A stretch of DNA of 64,000 bases from JAVVTQ01 sp036653595 (GTDB lineage Bacteria > Bacillota > Clostridia > Oscillospirales > Ruminococcaceae). The DNA lies in contig JAVVTQ010000006.1 in the NCBI GenBank assembly GCA_036653595.1, positions 3,488 to 67,487 on the forward strand, written 5' to 3'. Both the position numbers and the translations under genes were made by a program. The notes beneath the pieces are model-generated. The model searched no databases. It was given only the letters and a program-made list of their open reading frames with translations, and was not told the origin of the DNA. How positions within the stretch are numbered: position 1 is the first letter of the stretch; each line of letters opens with the position of its first letter. This document shows, piece after piece, positions 42,387-50,194 of this stretch.

Positions 42387-43076
42387 CTATTTTTTTTCGT
42401 AGACTTCGATGGTTATCTTTTTTATCGTAACATCTGTCAGAGGACGCGAGTATTTGTCAGTGCCTTTTTTTGAAATGGAGTCGACGATGTCAAGCCCATC
42501 GTACACCTGTCCGAACACGGTATAACGAAAATCAAGCGTGGGCTGTCCTCCGTTTTTTTTGTATGCAGCTATGCAGTCGGCAGAATAGCCCGCGGCCTCC
42601 ATCTGAGCGGCAAGCTCTTCTGATACGGTGCCACCCGCGACGAAATAAAACTGACTTTTGTTCTGGTCGGTCTGGGCGTTTGCCATGCACAGCGCACCGA
42701 GATAATGGTGCGCCTCATTTGAATACTCATTTGCAAAGGGGAGCTTAGAGGCGCTCTCTCCGCCCTTGCCCGTGCGCGTTGGGTCGCCGGATTGAATCAC
42801 AAAATCCTCGATGACGCGGTGAAAGATAACGCCGTCGTAGTAACCGTTTTTTACGTGTTTTTTGAAATTGCTGACGGCGGCCGGAGCGTACTTTGGAAAA
42901 AGCACGGCCTTGATTATTCCCTCGCTTGTATCAAATACCGCCACAACATCTCCCGAATTAGGGCGTGCAAGCTGGTCGACCGTCTCCGAAACCTCCAAAT
43001 CCGGCGTCTTTTTACAAGACGACAATGAAAATAACACAGATAAAGCAAGTAAAAACGCGATAATTTTTCTTTTCAT
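42387..43076 (-). CDS. Cyclophilin-type peptidyl-prolyl isomerase, lipoprotein
   Basis: Secreted foldase of 229 residues. A signal peptide ends in a lipobox (LFSLSSC, cysteine near residue 21), so it is anchored outside the membrane by lipid. The cyclophilin domain (about 45-225) has FHRVIEDFVIQSGDP and the core NKSQFYFVAGG, with an insertion of about 20 residues after it that is common in bacterial lipoprotein cyclophilins. Together with the PrsA-like protein at 9427-10509 it is a second outside-acting isomerase in this window. Confidence 0.92.
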   Translation of the reverse strand: MKRKIIAFLLALSVLFSLSSCKKTPDLEVSETVDQLARPNSGDVVAVFDTSEGIIKAVLFPKYAPAAVSNFKKHVKNGYYDGVIFHRVIEDFVIQSGDPTRTGKGGESASKLPFANEYSNEAHHYLGALCMANAQTDQNKSQFYFVAGGTVSEELAAQMEAAGYSADCIAAYKKNGGQPTLDFRYTVFGQVYDGLDIVDSISKKGTDKYSRPLTDVTIKKITIEVYEKK

Positions 43077-43153
43077 AGCACACCTCGATTAGAAACGACA
43101 ATATATGTCAATCTAATTCTAAATAATTATCTTCATAATAGCAACACTTTTAT

Positions 43154-43183
43154 TTGACTTGCGACAAACAAAAGTTGTAGTAT
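43154..43183 (+). promoter_or_regulatory. Predicted promoter of the DUF1292 gene
   Basis: TTGACT (43154-43159) and TAGTAT (43178-43183) are 18 bases apart, 40 bases before the start codon. Confidence 0.6.
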
Positions 43184-43223
43184 TATAGTACCGAAATTAA
43201 TCACAAGGAGTCAACGTACCGAG

Positions 43224-43583
43224 ATGGATAAAGAAAAGGACCTAAAGCACGAGTGCGACAGCGAGTGTAACTGTGAGGATGAAGAATGCATGGTCGACCT
43301 CATCACTCTGACTGATGAGGACGGCGTAGAGCATACCTTTGAGATAGTTGACACTCTCGAAAAGGACAACGAGAGCTATATGGCACTCGTCACCTCCAGC
43401 GAGAACCCGGACGAATACCTCGAGGACGACGGCAATCTCATTATTATGAAGGTTGTCGGAGAAGAGGACGGCGAGGATATTCTCGCAACAATCGACGACG
43501 ACGATGAGTTTGAAAAAATCAGCGAAATATTTATGGACAGACTTTCTGATTTATTTGAATTTGACGACGATACCGAGGAATAA
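43224..43583 (+). CDS. DUF1292 acidic protein (YrzB-like)
   Basis: Highly acidic protein of 119 residues. The segment DLITLTDEDGVEHTFEIVDTLE, with spaced residues continuing to YMALV, is the DUF1292/YrzB pattern. An extra Cys-rich, acidic N-terminus (CDSECNCEDEEC) could bind metal and is not part of the core domain. The function is unknown. In many Firmicutes it accompanies ruvX and the alaS-linked yrzL; here ruvX lies elsewhere in the window. Confidence 0.85.
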   Translation: MDKEKDLKHECDSECNCEDEECMVDLITLTDEDGVEHTFEIVDTLEKDNESYMALVTSSENPDEYLEDDGNLIIMKVVGEEDGEDILATIDDDDEFEKISEIFMDRLSDLFEFDDDTEE

Positions 43584-43699
43584 TAAGAGCGTGACCGAGA
43601 AAGCGGCTGCTACACTGCGGCTGAAATATCGGTAATGACAAAACGCCCTGCTTTGTGCGATTTGATGCAGCATTTTTTAATCCGACAAGTATTAGAATA
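43584..43699. other. Non-coding spacer after DUF1292
   Basis: No gene is seen. ACCGA (about 43593) and TCGGT (about 43629) can pair as the base of an imperfect arm, and a short CTGC/GCAG arm ends in CATTTTTTAA near 43670, which may serve as a weak terminator for the DUF1292 gene. Confidence 0.4.
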
Positions 43700-43903
43700 G
43701 GGATTCCGGCGCTGATTGCGGACTGCATGCCCGTCACTGATGGGAAGCATGAAACATTCAGGAGGATTTACCCGCCGTCTTACGACGGGTTCTAAACTCG
43801 CTGCAGACGGCATTGCGGGGCGGCTGACAATGAGCTGCCGTTTTGTGCGGCAGTTTTGAAAAGGGGGCGCATCGCTTTACGGCGTGCAAGTCCCCCTTTT
43901 TAG
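43700..43903 (+). ncRNA. Candidate structured RNA upstream of tcdA (6S-like?)
   Basis: About 200 bases with strong secondary-structure signals and no plausible ORF. GGCGCTGATTG (43708-43718) pairs long-range with CAATGAGCTGCC (43828-43839) with one bulge and one mismatch. Inside lie GCCC/GGGC, CAG/CTG, GAG/CTC, TTT/AAA and a hairpin at 43771-43788, giving a rod with internal bubbles. It ends in a strong terminator at 43859-43902. In Bacillus subtilis the 6S-1 RNA gene lies next to the tcdA (yrvM) gene, and the rod plus position suggest a 6S relative. This is inference; no conserved 6S sequence was matched. Confidence 0.35.
43859..43902 (+). terminator. Intrinsic terminator of the candidate RNA
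   Basis: AAAAGGGGG and CCCCCTTTTT form the base of a stem whose upper part pairs GCA with TGC and CGC with GCG around CTTTA. A T run follows. It stops transcription about 100 bases before tcdA. Confidence 0.88.
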
Positions 43904-44005
43904 TATACCGATTAATAAAACGAATCGACAAAGCCAAAATTAGCGTCAGGGCTCAAGTTGAACGTTTTCGGGTAAAGAAAAAATACAAACGCGTTTGGGA
44001 GTTAT

Positions 44006-44698
44006 ATGGATTGGCTTGACAGACAGAGAAGACTTATCGGAGCAGAGGCTACAAAGCGGCTGACAAAGGCCAGAGTAGCCGTTGTGGGACTGGGCGGCGT
44101 AGGCGGAGGAGCGGTGGAAGCGCTCGCTCGCTGCGGCATAGGTGCGCTCTTGGTCATGGACAGGGATGTCTTTGATGTGACAAATCTAAACAGACAGCTT
44201 TTGGCCACTGACAAGACCATTGGAAAGAGCAAGGCCGAGACGGCCAAAGAGAGAATTCTGTCAATCAATCCCAATTGCACCGTAACCGTGCTCGACAAGG
44301 AGCTTTGCGAAAAGACAGCGTCGGAGCTTTTTGATTTTTCGCCCGATTTCGTGATTGACGCCATAGATATGGTGTCGGCAAAGCTGCTGCTGATAGAGGA
44401 GTGCCGAGCGCGCGCCATAAGGCTTATCACCTGTCTTGGCACCGGCAACCGCACCGATGCAGGTGCATTCCGAACAGGCGACATATCGGAAACCTCGGGG
44501 ACGGGAGACGCTCTGGCGCGCGTCATGCGGCACGAGCTGAGGAAGCGCGAAATCGCGGATGTCGCAGTGCTGTACAGCACTGCGGAGGCGCAAAAACCGC
44601 TCGGAGAGGATGCCAGAACGCCGTCCAGCATATCTTTTGTGCCGCCGGTCGCAGGCTTTTTGCTGGCGCAATATGTTGTGGGCGAGCTTATAAAATAA
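44006..44698 (+). CDS. tcdA: tRNA threonylcarbamoyladenosine dehydratase
   Basis: E1-like ThiF-family enzyme of 230 residues that uses ATP to cyclise t6A37 of tRNA into ct6A. The nucleotide loop is VVGLGGVGGGAVEAL near residue 25. The motif DVTNLNRQLLA near residue 62 is typical, and DAIDMVSAKLLL near residue 115 fits the adenylation domain. It starts with the family-typical WLDRQRRLIG. The ATG follows GGGAG. Followed by its own terminator; upstream is the candidate structured RNA. Confidence 0.93.
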   Translation: MDWLDRQRRLIGAEATKRLTKARVAVVGLGGVGGGAVEALARCGIGALLVMDRDVFDVTNLNRQLLATDKTIGKSKAETAKERILSINPNCTVTVLDKELCEKTASELFDFSPDFVIDAIDMVSAKLLLIEECRARAIRLITCLGTGNRTDAGAFRTGDISETSGTGDALARVMRHELRKREIADVAVLYSTAEAQKPLGEDARTPSSISFVPPVAGFLLAQYVVGELIK

Positions 44699-44703
44699 TA
44701 TAC

Positions 44704-44748
44704 ATAAAAAAAGAACCTGTGCAGATACTATGCACGGGTTCTTTTTTT
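44704..44748 (+). terminator. Intrinsic terminator after tcdA
   Basis: AAAAAGAACCTGTGCA pairs with TGCACGGGTTCTTTTT around GATACTA and is followed by T. Confidence 0.93.
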
Positions 44749-44782
44749 GCGCTCAAAAATAGTCATCAAGGCATGGTGCAGA

Positions 44783-45136
44783 ATGAAAGAAAAAGTGAAA
44801 ATGGTTTTTGCCGGAGCTGTGAGCGGCTTGCTGAACGGACTTTTCGGGAGTGGCGGCGGTCTGGTCGCAGTGATGTTTTTGCGCTCTATGATAGGAGACG
44901 AGCAAAAAGCACATGCCTCTGCGACGCTGATGATACTAATAATGAGCCTTGTGAGCTTTGCTTTATATCTGTCGGGCGGATTTGTGGAAATTTCGGAGGG
45001 CATAGTTTTTTTGCCCGGCGGGGTTGTCGGCGCGATACTCGGAGCGGCCTTTCTCAAAAATATCAGCTCTGATGTGCTGAGGCGCGTTTTTGGAGGCGCG
45101 ATAGCGCTGTCGGGCGCCATCATGCTTTTTCGATGA
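44783..45136 (+). CDS. Half-size TSUP/TauE-type membrane protein, first partner
   Basis: Integral membrane protein of 117 residues with about four helices. It holds one TSUP (sulfite exporter TauE/SafE) repeat, with the diagnostic GLLNGLFGSGGGLVAV near residue 12. Full-length family members have two such repeats in one chain of about 250 residues. Here the second repeat is a separate gene starting in the stop codon of this one (ATGA). The ATG at 44783 is the best candidate, although its ribosome site is weak. The substrate is unknown (sulfur oxyanions or organic acids in the family). Confidence 0.84.
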   Translation: MKEKVKMVFAGAVSGLLNGLFGSGGGLVAVMFLRSMIGDEQKAHASATLMILIMSLVSFALYLSGGFVEISEGIVFLPGGVVGAILGAAFLKNISSDVLRRVFGGAIALSGAIMLFR

Positions 45137-45504
45137 GCTGGCTGCTCGCGAGTGCCGTCGGCGTTGCGGCAGGGATAATGGCGTCGATGGGGCTGGGCGG
45201 AGGTTTTGTACTTCTCGTGTATCTGACTCTTTTTACCGCGACAGAGCAGATGCAAGCGCAGGGCATCAATCTTCTCTTTTTCATTCCGATAATAACCGTA
45301 TCTGTTGCAATTCACCTCAAAAATAAGCTCATTGACGTGAAGACAGCGTTGATATGCGGGGGCATCGGCGCGGTATTTGTCTTTGTCGGGTACTTTGCCG
45401 CGCGCGCCTTTGAAGGTGATATTCTGCGAAAGGCCTTTGCCGTATTTATAATTTTGGCCGGGATGAAAGAGCTGTTCTCGAAAAGCAAAAAAAACAAAGC
45501 ATAG
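45133..45504 (+). CDS. Half-size TSUP/TauE-type membrane protein, second partner
   Basis: Integral membrane protein of 123 residues with about four helices and the second TSUP repeat signature (GVAAGIMASMGLGGGFVLLVYL). The start overlaps the first partner by four bases and has no clear ribosome site, so it is made by coupled translation. The pair probably forms a heterodimer equal to one normal TSUP carrier. The ATGA junction and intact reading frames argue against a recent frameshift. Confidence 0.84.
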   Translation: MSWLLASAVGVAAGIMASMGLGGGFVLLVYLTLFTATEQMQAQGINLLFFIPIITVSVAIHLKNKLIDVKTALICGGIGAVFVFVGYFAARAFEGDILRKAFAVFIILAGMKELFSKSKKNKA

Positions 45505-45569
45505 CGCGTGCATAAGAGATTAAAAACTGCATAGGATTATTGAAGCGGCATAAAGGGTGGAGAAAAAAT

Positions 45570-45767
45570 ATGGCTGATTACAAAAAAATGTACACCAGGC
45601 TTTTCAACGAGGTGACCGACATCGTCGAGCGCTTGCAGCGCGCACAGCAAATCACAGAGGATATGTATATAGCGGCAAAACAAGAGGAGCTGGTTGTTTT
45701 TGAGGGCGGCGGTATAAAAAATATTTCAGTCAAAAGCGAAAAGGGTGTTGACAAATCCGATATATGA
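45570..45767 (+). CDS. Small 65-residue protein of unknown function
   Basis: Predicted soluble protein of 65 residues. An amphipathic helix (about residues 3-50, core MYTRLFNEVTDIVERLQRAQ) is followed by a short basic tail. No family is assigned. The ATG follows GGTGGAGAAAAAAT, a good ribosome site. It lies between the TSUP pair and the M-box leader of mgtE. Short proteins with this helix pattern are frequent in Clostridia, which supports it being real. Confidence 0.72.
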   Translation: MADYKKMYTRLFNEVTDIVERLQRAQQITEDMYIAAKQEELVVFEGGGIKNISVKSEKGVDKSDI

Positions 45768-45777
45768 AAATACACTG

Positions 45778-46010
45778 ATAGTGAAGTAAATATCCGGTAG
45801 GTAAGGCTACCACAGGGATACGGGTTGCTGCCGCGAAAAAGTGGAGACACTTTGAGCTGGTCAACAGGTTATGTCGAAACCAAGGCATAGTCTAATGCAA
45901 TTTCACTGCCCTGCGAAGCTGAAGCTCGAACGGTGGCGTGCATAATGCGCGCAAAATGCATGGACTCTAAGCCTGTGCCGCTGTTTGGGCGGTGCGGGAT
46001 TTTTTATTAT
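45778..46010 (+). promoter_or_regulatory. M-box (ykoK) magnesium riboswitch
   Basis: Conserved M-box segments are seen in order: GGTAGGTAAGGCTACCACAG (45796-45815), GGGATACGGGTTGCTGCCGC, TGGTCAACAGGTTATGTCGA, then a closing helix in which AGTGAA (45780-45785) pairs with TTCACT (45902-45907). An intrinsic terminator follows at 45972-46006 and then mgtE. Known for the class: Mg2+ binding stabilises the aptamer and favours termination. So mgtE should be expressed when Mg2+ is low. Confidence 0.95.
45972..46006 (+). terminator. Expression-platform terminator of the M-box
   Basis: CCTGTGCCGC (45972-45981) pairs with GCGGTGCGGG (45989-45998), all ten positions pairing if G-T is allowed, followed by ATTTTTT. 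It sits 28 bases before the mgtE start, inside the leader. Confidence 0.88.
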
Positions 46011-46033
46011 AATTATGGGAGGAGGACGGTAAA

Positions 46034-47386
46034 ATGACAGACATTATACTCGAAGCGCTAAAGGAAAAAAGGTTTTCAAAGCTGCGAAGTATTCTCACCG
46101 AGGAGAAGCCGGCTGACGTCGCCGCCGCGATTGAGGCGCTGATGGATGATGAGGATATTGCAAAGGAAGACCTGCTGGTGCTTTACCGAATACTTCCAAA
46201 AGAGACGGCTGCCGAGGTCTTTGTCGAGATGAGCGGCGAATATCAGGAAATGCTCATAAAGGGCTTTTCCGACAAGGAACTGCGCGAAGTAGTCGACGAG
46301 ATGTTTCTCGACGATACGGTGGACATCATCGAAGAAATGCCTGCGACTGTCGTAAAGCGAATACTTAAAAATGTGGACTCTACGACGAGAAAAAACATCA
46401 ATCAGTTGCTCAATTACCCCGATGACAGCGCCGGCAGCATAATGACCATCGAATATGTCGACTTGAAGACCCACATGACCGTTGCAGACTGCTTTGCCAG
46501 AATCAGGAAAATCGGAGTTGACAAGGAGACGATATACACCTGCTATGTCACCGATGAAAACAGAAAGCTTCTGGGGCTTGTTTCCGTCAAGGATTTGCTG
46601 CTTTCCGCTTACGAGGAAAATGTCGGCGAAATCATGGAAGAGAATGTTATAAGCGTGAACACACTTGACGATCAGGAATATGTCACACAGGTGTTCTCCA
46701 AATACAATCTTCTTGCGCTTCCGGTTGTGGACGGCGAGGCAAGGCTGGTGGGAATCATCACGGTTGATGATGCTCTCGACGTCTTGCAGGATGAGTACAC
46801 CGAGGACATCGAGAAAATGGCCGCCATAACGCCTACTGACAAGCCATATCTGCGCATGAGCGTGTTTGAGATATGGAAAGCGAGAATACCCTGGCTGCTT
46901 TTGCTCATGATTTCCGCCACATTTACAGGCATGATAATCACGCGCTTCGAAAACGCGCTTGCGGCACAGGTGATTCTGACGGCGTTTATCCCGATGCTCA
47001 TGGACACGGGCGGAAACTCCGGAAGCCAGTCATCCGTCACTGTGATAAGGGGTCTGTCGCTCGGCGAGATCAAATTCTCCGATATGCTCGCGGTGATTTT
47101 CAAAGAGGTGCGCGTCGCGGTGCTGTGCGGAATCACGCTTGCTGTGGCAAACTTTGCAAAGCTCATGCTTTTTGATAGAGTCGGATTTTCCGTTGCGCTT
47201 GTCGTGTGTCTAACGCTTGTTTTCACCGTGCTGTGCGCAAAGGTTGTCGGATGTATCCTCCCGCTTCTTTCGGAAAAAATCGGCTTTGACCCGGCCGTCA
47301 TGTCCGCTCCGTTTATAACGACAATCGTGGATGCGGTTGCGCTTTTCATCTATTTCTCAATTGCCACGGCAATATTGCATCTGTAA
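46034..47386 (+). CDS. mgtE: Magnesium transporter MgtE
   Basis: Mg2+ channel of 450 residues in the plasma membrane. Domains in order: the superhelical N domain (about 5-130), two CBS domains (about 135-255) that sense cytoplasmic Mg2+, the plug helix, and five membrane helices (about 285-450). The pore motif TGGNSGSQSS near residue 333 is diagnostic. ATG behind GGGAGGAGGACGGTAAA. Expression is controlled by the M-box directly upstream, and the protein has its own CBS gate, so there are two levels of Mg2+ control. Confidence 0.97.
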   Translation: MTDIILEALKEKRFSKLRSILTEEKPADVAAAIEALMDDEDIAKEDLLVLYRILPKETAAEVFVEMSGEYQEMLIKGFSDKELREVVDEMFLDDTVDIIEEMPATVVKRILKNVDSTTRKNINQLLNYPDDSAGSIMTIEYVDLKTHMTVADCFARIRKIGVDKETIYTCYVTDENRKLLGLVSVKDLLLSAYEENVGEIMEENVISVNTLDDQEYVTQVFSKYNLLALPVVDGEARLVGIITVDDALDVLQDEYTEDIEKMAAITPTDKPYLRMSVFEIWKARIPWLLLLMISATFTGMIITRFENALAAQVILTAFIPMLMDTGGNSGSQSSVTVIRGLSLGEIKFSDMLAVIFKEVRVAVLCGITLAVANFAKLMLFDRVGFSVALVVCLTLVFTVLCAKVVGCILPLLSEKIGFDPAVMSAPFITTIVDAVALFIYFSIATAILHL

Positions 47387-47390
47387 GCTT

Positions 47391-47428
47391 CAAAAAACGC
47401 CCCCGCTGTAGGCAGCGGGGGCGTTTTT
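47391..47428 (+). terminator. Intrinsic terminator after mgtE
   Basis: AAAAAACGCCCCCGCTG pairs with CAGCGGGGGCGTTTTT around TAGG; perfect stem followed by T. Confidence 0.95.
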
Positions 47429-47477
47429 GCAATGAGGTGTCATTTGGCTAAAAATAACATTGTAAAGAACTTTAATA

Positions 47478-48125
47478 TCAGTCGATGAACTGCATGACAT
47501 CCAGCAGACTGTCACAGCAATGGGTGCACAAATCGAGAATTTCGGCGGGCGGCACAACCATGTCCGGAACGCATATCACGGGGATGTTCGCGGCATGTGC
47601 GGCCTTTATTCCGGCAATGCTGTCCTCCAAAACAAGGCACTCCTCAGGCTTTGCCCCAAAGGCCGCCGCACCCGCCAGAAAGATGTCCGGCGCAGGCTTG
47701 CCGTGCTTGACCATGTCGGAGTAGATGCATTTGTCCATGCGCTCAAAAACTCCGATGCACTCCAGCGAGCGCTTGGTCCAAAGCTCGGTGTTTGAGGTTG
47801 TGACAGCTTTTTTTATCCCCTTTTCGTCGAGGAAGTCGAGAAGCTCGACAAGACCCTTTTTTGCCTCAAGTGCGTCGTTGTCGAGCAGCTCTGTCATTTT
47901 TTCAATCCAATAATCGTGGACACCGTCGACATAGGATTCGCCAGGATACTTTTCTCTGAGCTTGCGGCTTATTCTGGCAACCGTCTGCCCGATATAGGTG
48001 ACGTATTCCTCGCGCGGCATTATGTGGCCGTGCTGCGCAAAGTAGTCCTGCCAAATTTTGAAGGTCGGCGCCTCGCTGTCAATCATCAGACCGTCCATGT
48101 CGAACAAAACATATTTGATTTTCAA
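47478..48125 (-). CDS. HAD-superfamily phosphatase (beta-phosphoglucomutase-like)
   Basis: Haloacid dehalogenase-type hydrolase of 215 residues. Catalytic motif I is DMDGLMIDSE near residue 10, motif II is TTSNTE near residue 110, the lysine lies in KHGKPAPD near 142, and motif IV is VLEDSIAGIKAA near residue 165. Cap domain of the C1 type. The substrate is unknown; members act on sugar phosphates or nucleotides. The start is a TTG (48123-48125) placed right after AGGAGGTATAA. It is last in the run dCMP deaminase-coaX-ECF S-HAD. Confidence 0.9.
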   Translation of the reverse strand: MKIKYVLFDMDGLMIDSEAPTFKIWQDYFAQHGHIMPREEYVTYIGQTVARISRKLREKYPGESYVDGVHDYWIEKMTELLDNDALEAKKGLVELLDFLDEKGIKKAVTTSNTELWTKRSLECIGVFERMDKCIYSDMVKHGKPAPDIFLAGAAAFGAKPEECLVLEDSIAGIKAAHAANIPVICVPDMVVPPAEILDLCTHCCDSLLDVMQFID

Positions 48126-48170
48126 TTATACCTCCTGCGGCAGGGGCAAAGGCCCGATACCGCATGTGAA

Positions 48171-48824
48171 TTAAATAGCATCCGTGCTTTTGGACTGATC
48201 GCCAAGACCGTTTTTTTCTTCAACAGCAGCGAGAATTTTGCTGACGGCTCCGCCGATGACCGTGCAGGCCGCCGCCTCAACGAGAGCATTTATTCCGGCA
48301 AAGGCAACCATAAAGGCGAGCGTCGACGTGGCTCCGAGACTGGCTTTTATACCCAGCATAACATCAGAGTTGCCAAACAGCAAAAAGAGAAGGCCGATAA
48401 AGAAAACGGTGTTCATCAAAGCGGCAAAAAGGCACGTGATCGGATATGACGCATTTTTGAGCCTTTGAGCCTTCGACAGACCTTTGAAGAGCAAGCCGGT
48501 CAGGTATCCCATGAGCATGCGCGGGACAAGACAGACCAGCAGGGTAAAGAGCGGATTGATGGCAAGTAATGCGACGCCGAGCTCCGAGAAGCCAAAGCAC
48601 TGCAAAAAGCTTGTCAGTCCAAACACCGTGCCGAGTATGAGGCCTGCACCCGGACCCATAAGAATGGCCCCGATGGCGACGGGTATTGCGAGAAAAGATA
48701 TTTCGATAAGGCCCACGCGCAAGTAGCCGAGAAAAGTAAAGGTCATTATGACGATGAGTGCGGATAGCAGGGAGAGCTTGACGATTTTGCGCACTTTGAC
48801 GCTTTCATTGCGAGATTTTTGCAT
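48171..48824 (-). CDS. ECF transporter S component, probable pantothenate uptake
   Basis: Integral membrane substrate-binding subunit of 217 residues with six predicted helices. The N-terminal lysine-rich start leads into LSLLSALIVIMTFTFLGYLRVG, and GAILMGPGAGLILGTVFGL is typical for ECF S components. The shared ECF module (EcfA/A'/T) is not in the window. Its position 19 bases after coaX, a pantothenate kinase, suggests pantothenate as the substrate (PanT role); this is inferred from context. Confidence 0.85.
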   Translation of the reverse strand: MQKSRNESVKVRKIVKLSLLSALIVIMTFTFLGYLRVGLIEISFLAIPVAIGAILMGPGAGLILGTVFGLTSFLQCFGFSELGVALLAINPLFTLLVCLVPRMLMGYLTGLLFKGLSKAQRLKNASYPITCLFAALMNTVFFIGLLFLLFGNSDVMLGIKASLGATSTLAFMVAFAGINALVEAAACTVIGGAVSKILAAVEEKNGLGDQSKSTDAI

Positions 48825-48843
48825 TAATAGGGTTGTCCTTTCG

Positions 48844-49617
48844 TCAAAATTGATTATTATTTATATTGAAAACTTGCAGCAGCCCCTCCATGAGAAGAAG
48901 GTCGTCGTTGACTATTTCTGTTTTGCAGTGCGGTGTTATGACCTCTGCAAGACCGCCCGTGGCCACGACAAACGGCATACTTCCAAGCTCATCGGCAATC
49001 AGCCCACACATGCCGTCCAGCATGGCGGCAGTGCCGAGAACGGCGCCCGATTTCATGGAATCCACAGTGTTTTTGCCTATGGGAGATGGCGGTGCTTCGA
49101 AAGAAATCCCGACGAGCATGGAGGTGCACGCTATCAGCGCATCCGTTGCGATGCGAACACCGGGCATGATGGAACCGCCGAGAAAGTCGCCGTTTTTGGC
49201 GAGAACGGAAATGGTGGTGGCGGTGCCCATGTCGATGATTATGGCCGGCAGCGGGTACTTTGCCTTTACGGCGACGGCCGCGGCTATGAGATCGCTTCCG
49301 AGCTGTGACGGGCTGTCGATTTTGATGCACAGGCCTGTGCGAAGCGATTCGGACAAAATCATCGGTTTGATTTTCACAACCGTGTGTACCGCGCAGCACA
49401 CGGCATCTGTCAGCTCCGGCACGACTGAGCCGACAATTGCGCCGTCGATTTTTTGAATATTCATGTCGTGAAGACGCAGAATATTGAGGAATTCCACGGC
49501 GTATTGATCCGCGAGACGGCTTCTGTCGGTGGAGATGCGTGAATAAAAGCACAAGCTTGTGCCCTCATAGCAGCCCAGCACGATGTTTGTATTTCCAATA
49601 TCGATACAAAGTGTCAT
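48844..49617 (-). CDS. coaX: Type III pantothenate kinase
   Basis: ATP-dependent kinase of 257 residues for the first step of coenzyme A synthesis. It has the phosphate loop LCIDIGNTNIVLG at the N-terminus, the catalytic-type aspartate in LGSDLIAAAVA near residue 100, and IDMGTATTISVL near residue 123. The type III form is insensitive to CoA feedback in characterised members. The ATG at 49615-49617 follows GAGGAGGAGAC, which overlaps the stop region of the dCMP deaminase gene. Confidence 0.95.
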   Translation of the reverse strand: MTLCIDIGNTNIVLGCYEGTSLCFYSRISTDRSRLADQYAVEFLNILRLHDMNIQKIDGAIVGSVVPELTDAVCCAVHTVVKIKPMILSESLRTGLCIKIDSPSQLGSDLIAAAVAVKAKYPLPAIIIDMGTATTISVLAKNGDFLGGSIMPGVRIATDALIACTSMLVGISFEAPPSPIGKNTVDSMKSGAVLGTAAMLDGMCGLIADELGSMPFVVATGGLAEVITPHCKTEIVNDDLLLMEGLLQVFNINNNQF

Positions 49618-49627
49618 GTCTCCTCCT

Positions 49628-50122
49628 CTAGTAGCCGAGAATGTCGGCGAGCGAATCGTCATTCGCAACCCACTCGGACTCGACATCAACGACAGTGTAC
49701 TCATTTTTCGTATTGCGAATGATGACGGTCTTGATGCCCGCATTGATAATCATGCGCTTGCACATCGCGCAGGAGCTGGCATTTTCAACATATTCGCCAT
49801 TTGACATTTCAAAGCCCACCAAATAAAGCGTGGCGCCAATCGTGTCGCGGCGCGCCGCACTGATAATTGCGTTTGCCTCAGCGTGGACACTCCGACATAT
49901 TTCGTAGCGCTCTCCGCGGGGAATATTGAGCTGCTGACGGCGGCAAACACCCAAATCGGAACAATTTTTGCGGCCTCGCGGTGCTCCTGTATAGCCCGTT
50001 GAAACAATCTCGTCATTCTTGACCAGAATTGCGCCGAAATTGCGGCGCAAACACGTGCCGCGTTGGCTGACTGTCTCGGCAATATCAAGATAGTAATTTA
50101 TTTTATCACGTCTTTGCTGCAT
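49628..50122 (-). CDS. dCMP deaminase-family protein
   Basis: Zinc deaminase of 164 residues that probably converts dCMP to dUMP for thymidylate synthesis. The catalytic motif HAEANAI is near residue 86, and the second zinc motif is SSCAMCKRMI near residue 120, with serine in place of the usual proline. The strongly conserved GYTGAPRG near residue 42 supports a nucleotide-monophosphate substrate. ATG at 50120-50122 behind AAAGGGAAAAC; a longer in-frame extension crosses the predicted promoter. It is first in the coaX run and divergent from cytidine deaminase. Confidence 0.9.
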   Translation of the reverse strand: MQQRRDKINYYLDIAETVSQRGTCLRRNFGAILVKNDEIVSTGYTGAPRGRKNCSDLGVCRRQQLNIPRGERYEICRSVHAEANAIISAARRDTIGATLYLVGFEMSNGEYVENASSCAMCKRMIINAGIKTVIIRNTKNEYTVVDVESEWVANDDSLADILGY

Positions 50123-50194
50123 GTTTTCCCTTTCCGCCTTCCGGCTGGCAAGCTTGCGCCAAACGGCGCAGAGCACGGAAATACTTCCCGCATA

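Noticed and set aside
44783..45504. Frameshifted single TSUP gene
   Set aside because: Both halves begin and end cleanly, overlap by ATGA and each carries a full repeat with its own helices, which fits a natural split pair better than damage.
44728..45513. 261-residue minus-strand ORF spanning the TSUP pair
   Set aside because: Opposite-strand shadow of two membrane proteins and starts and ends without signals.
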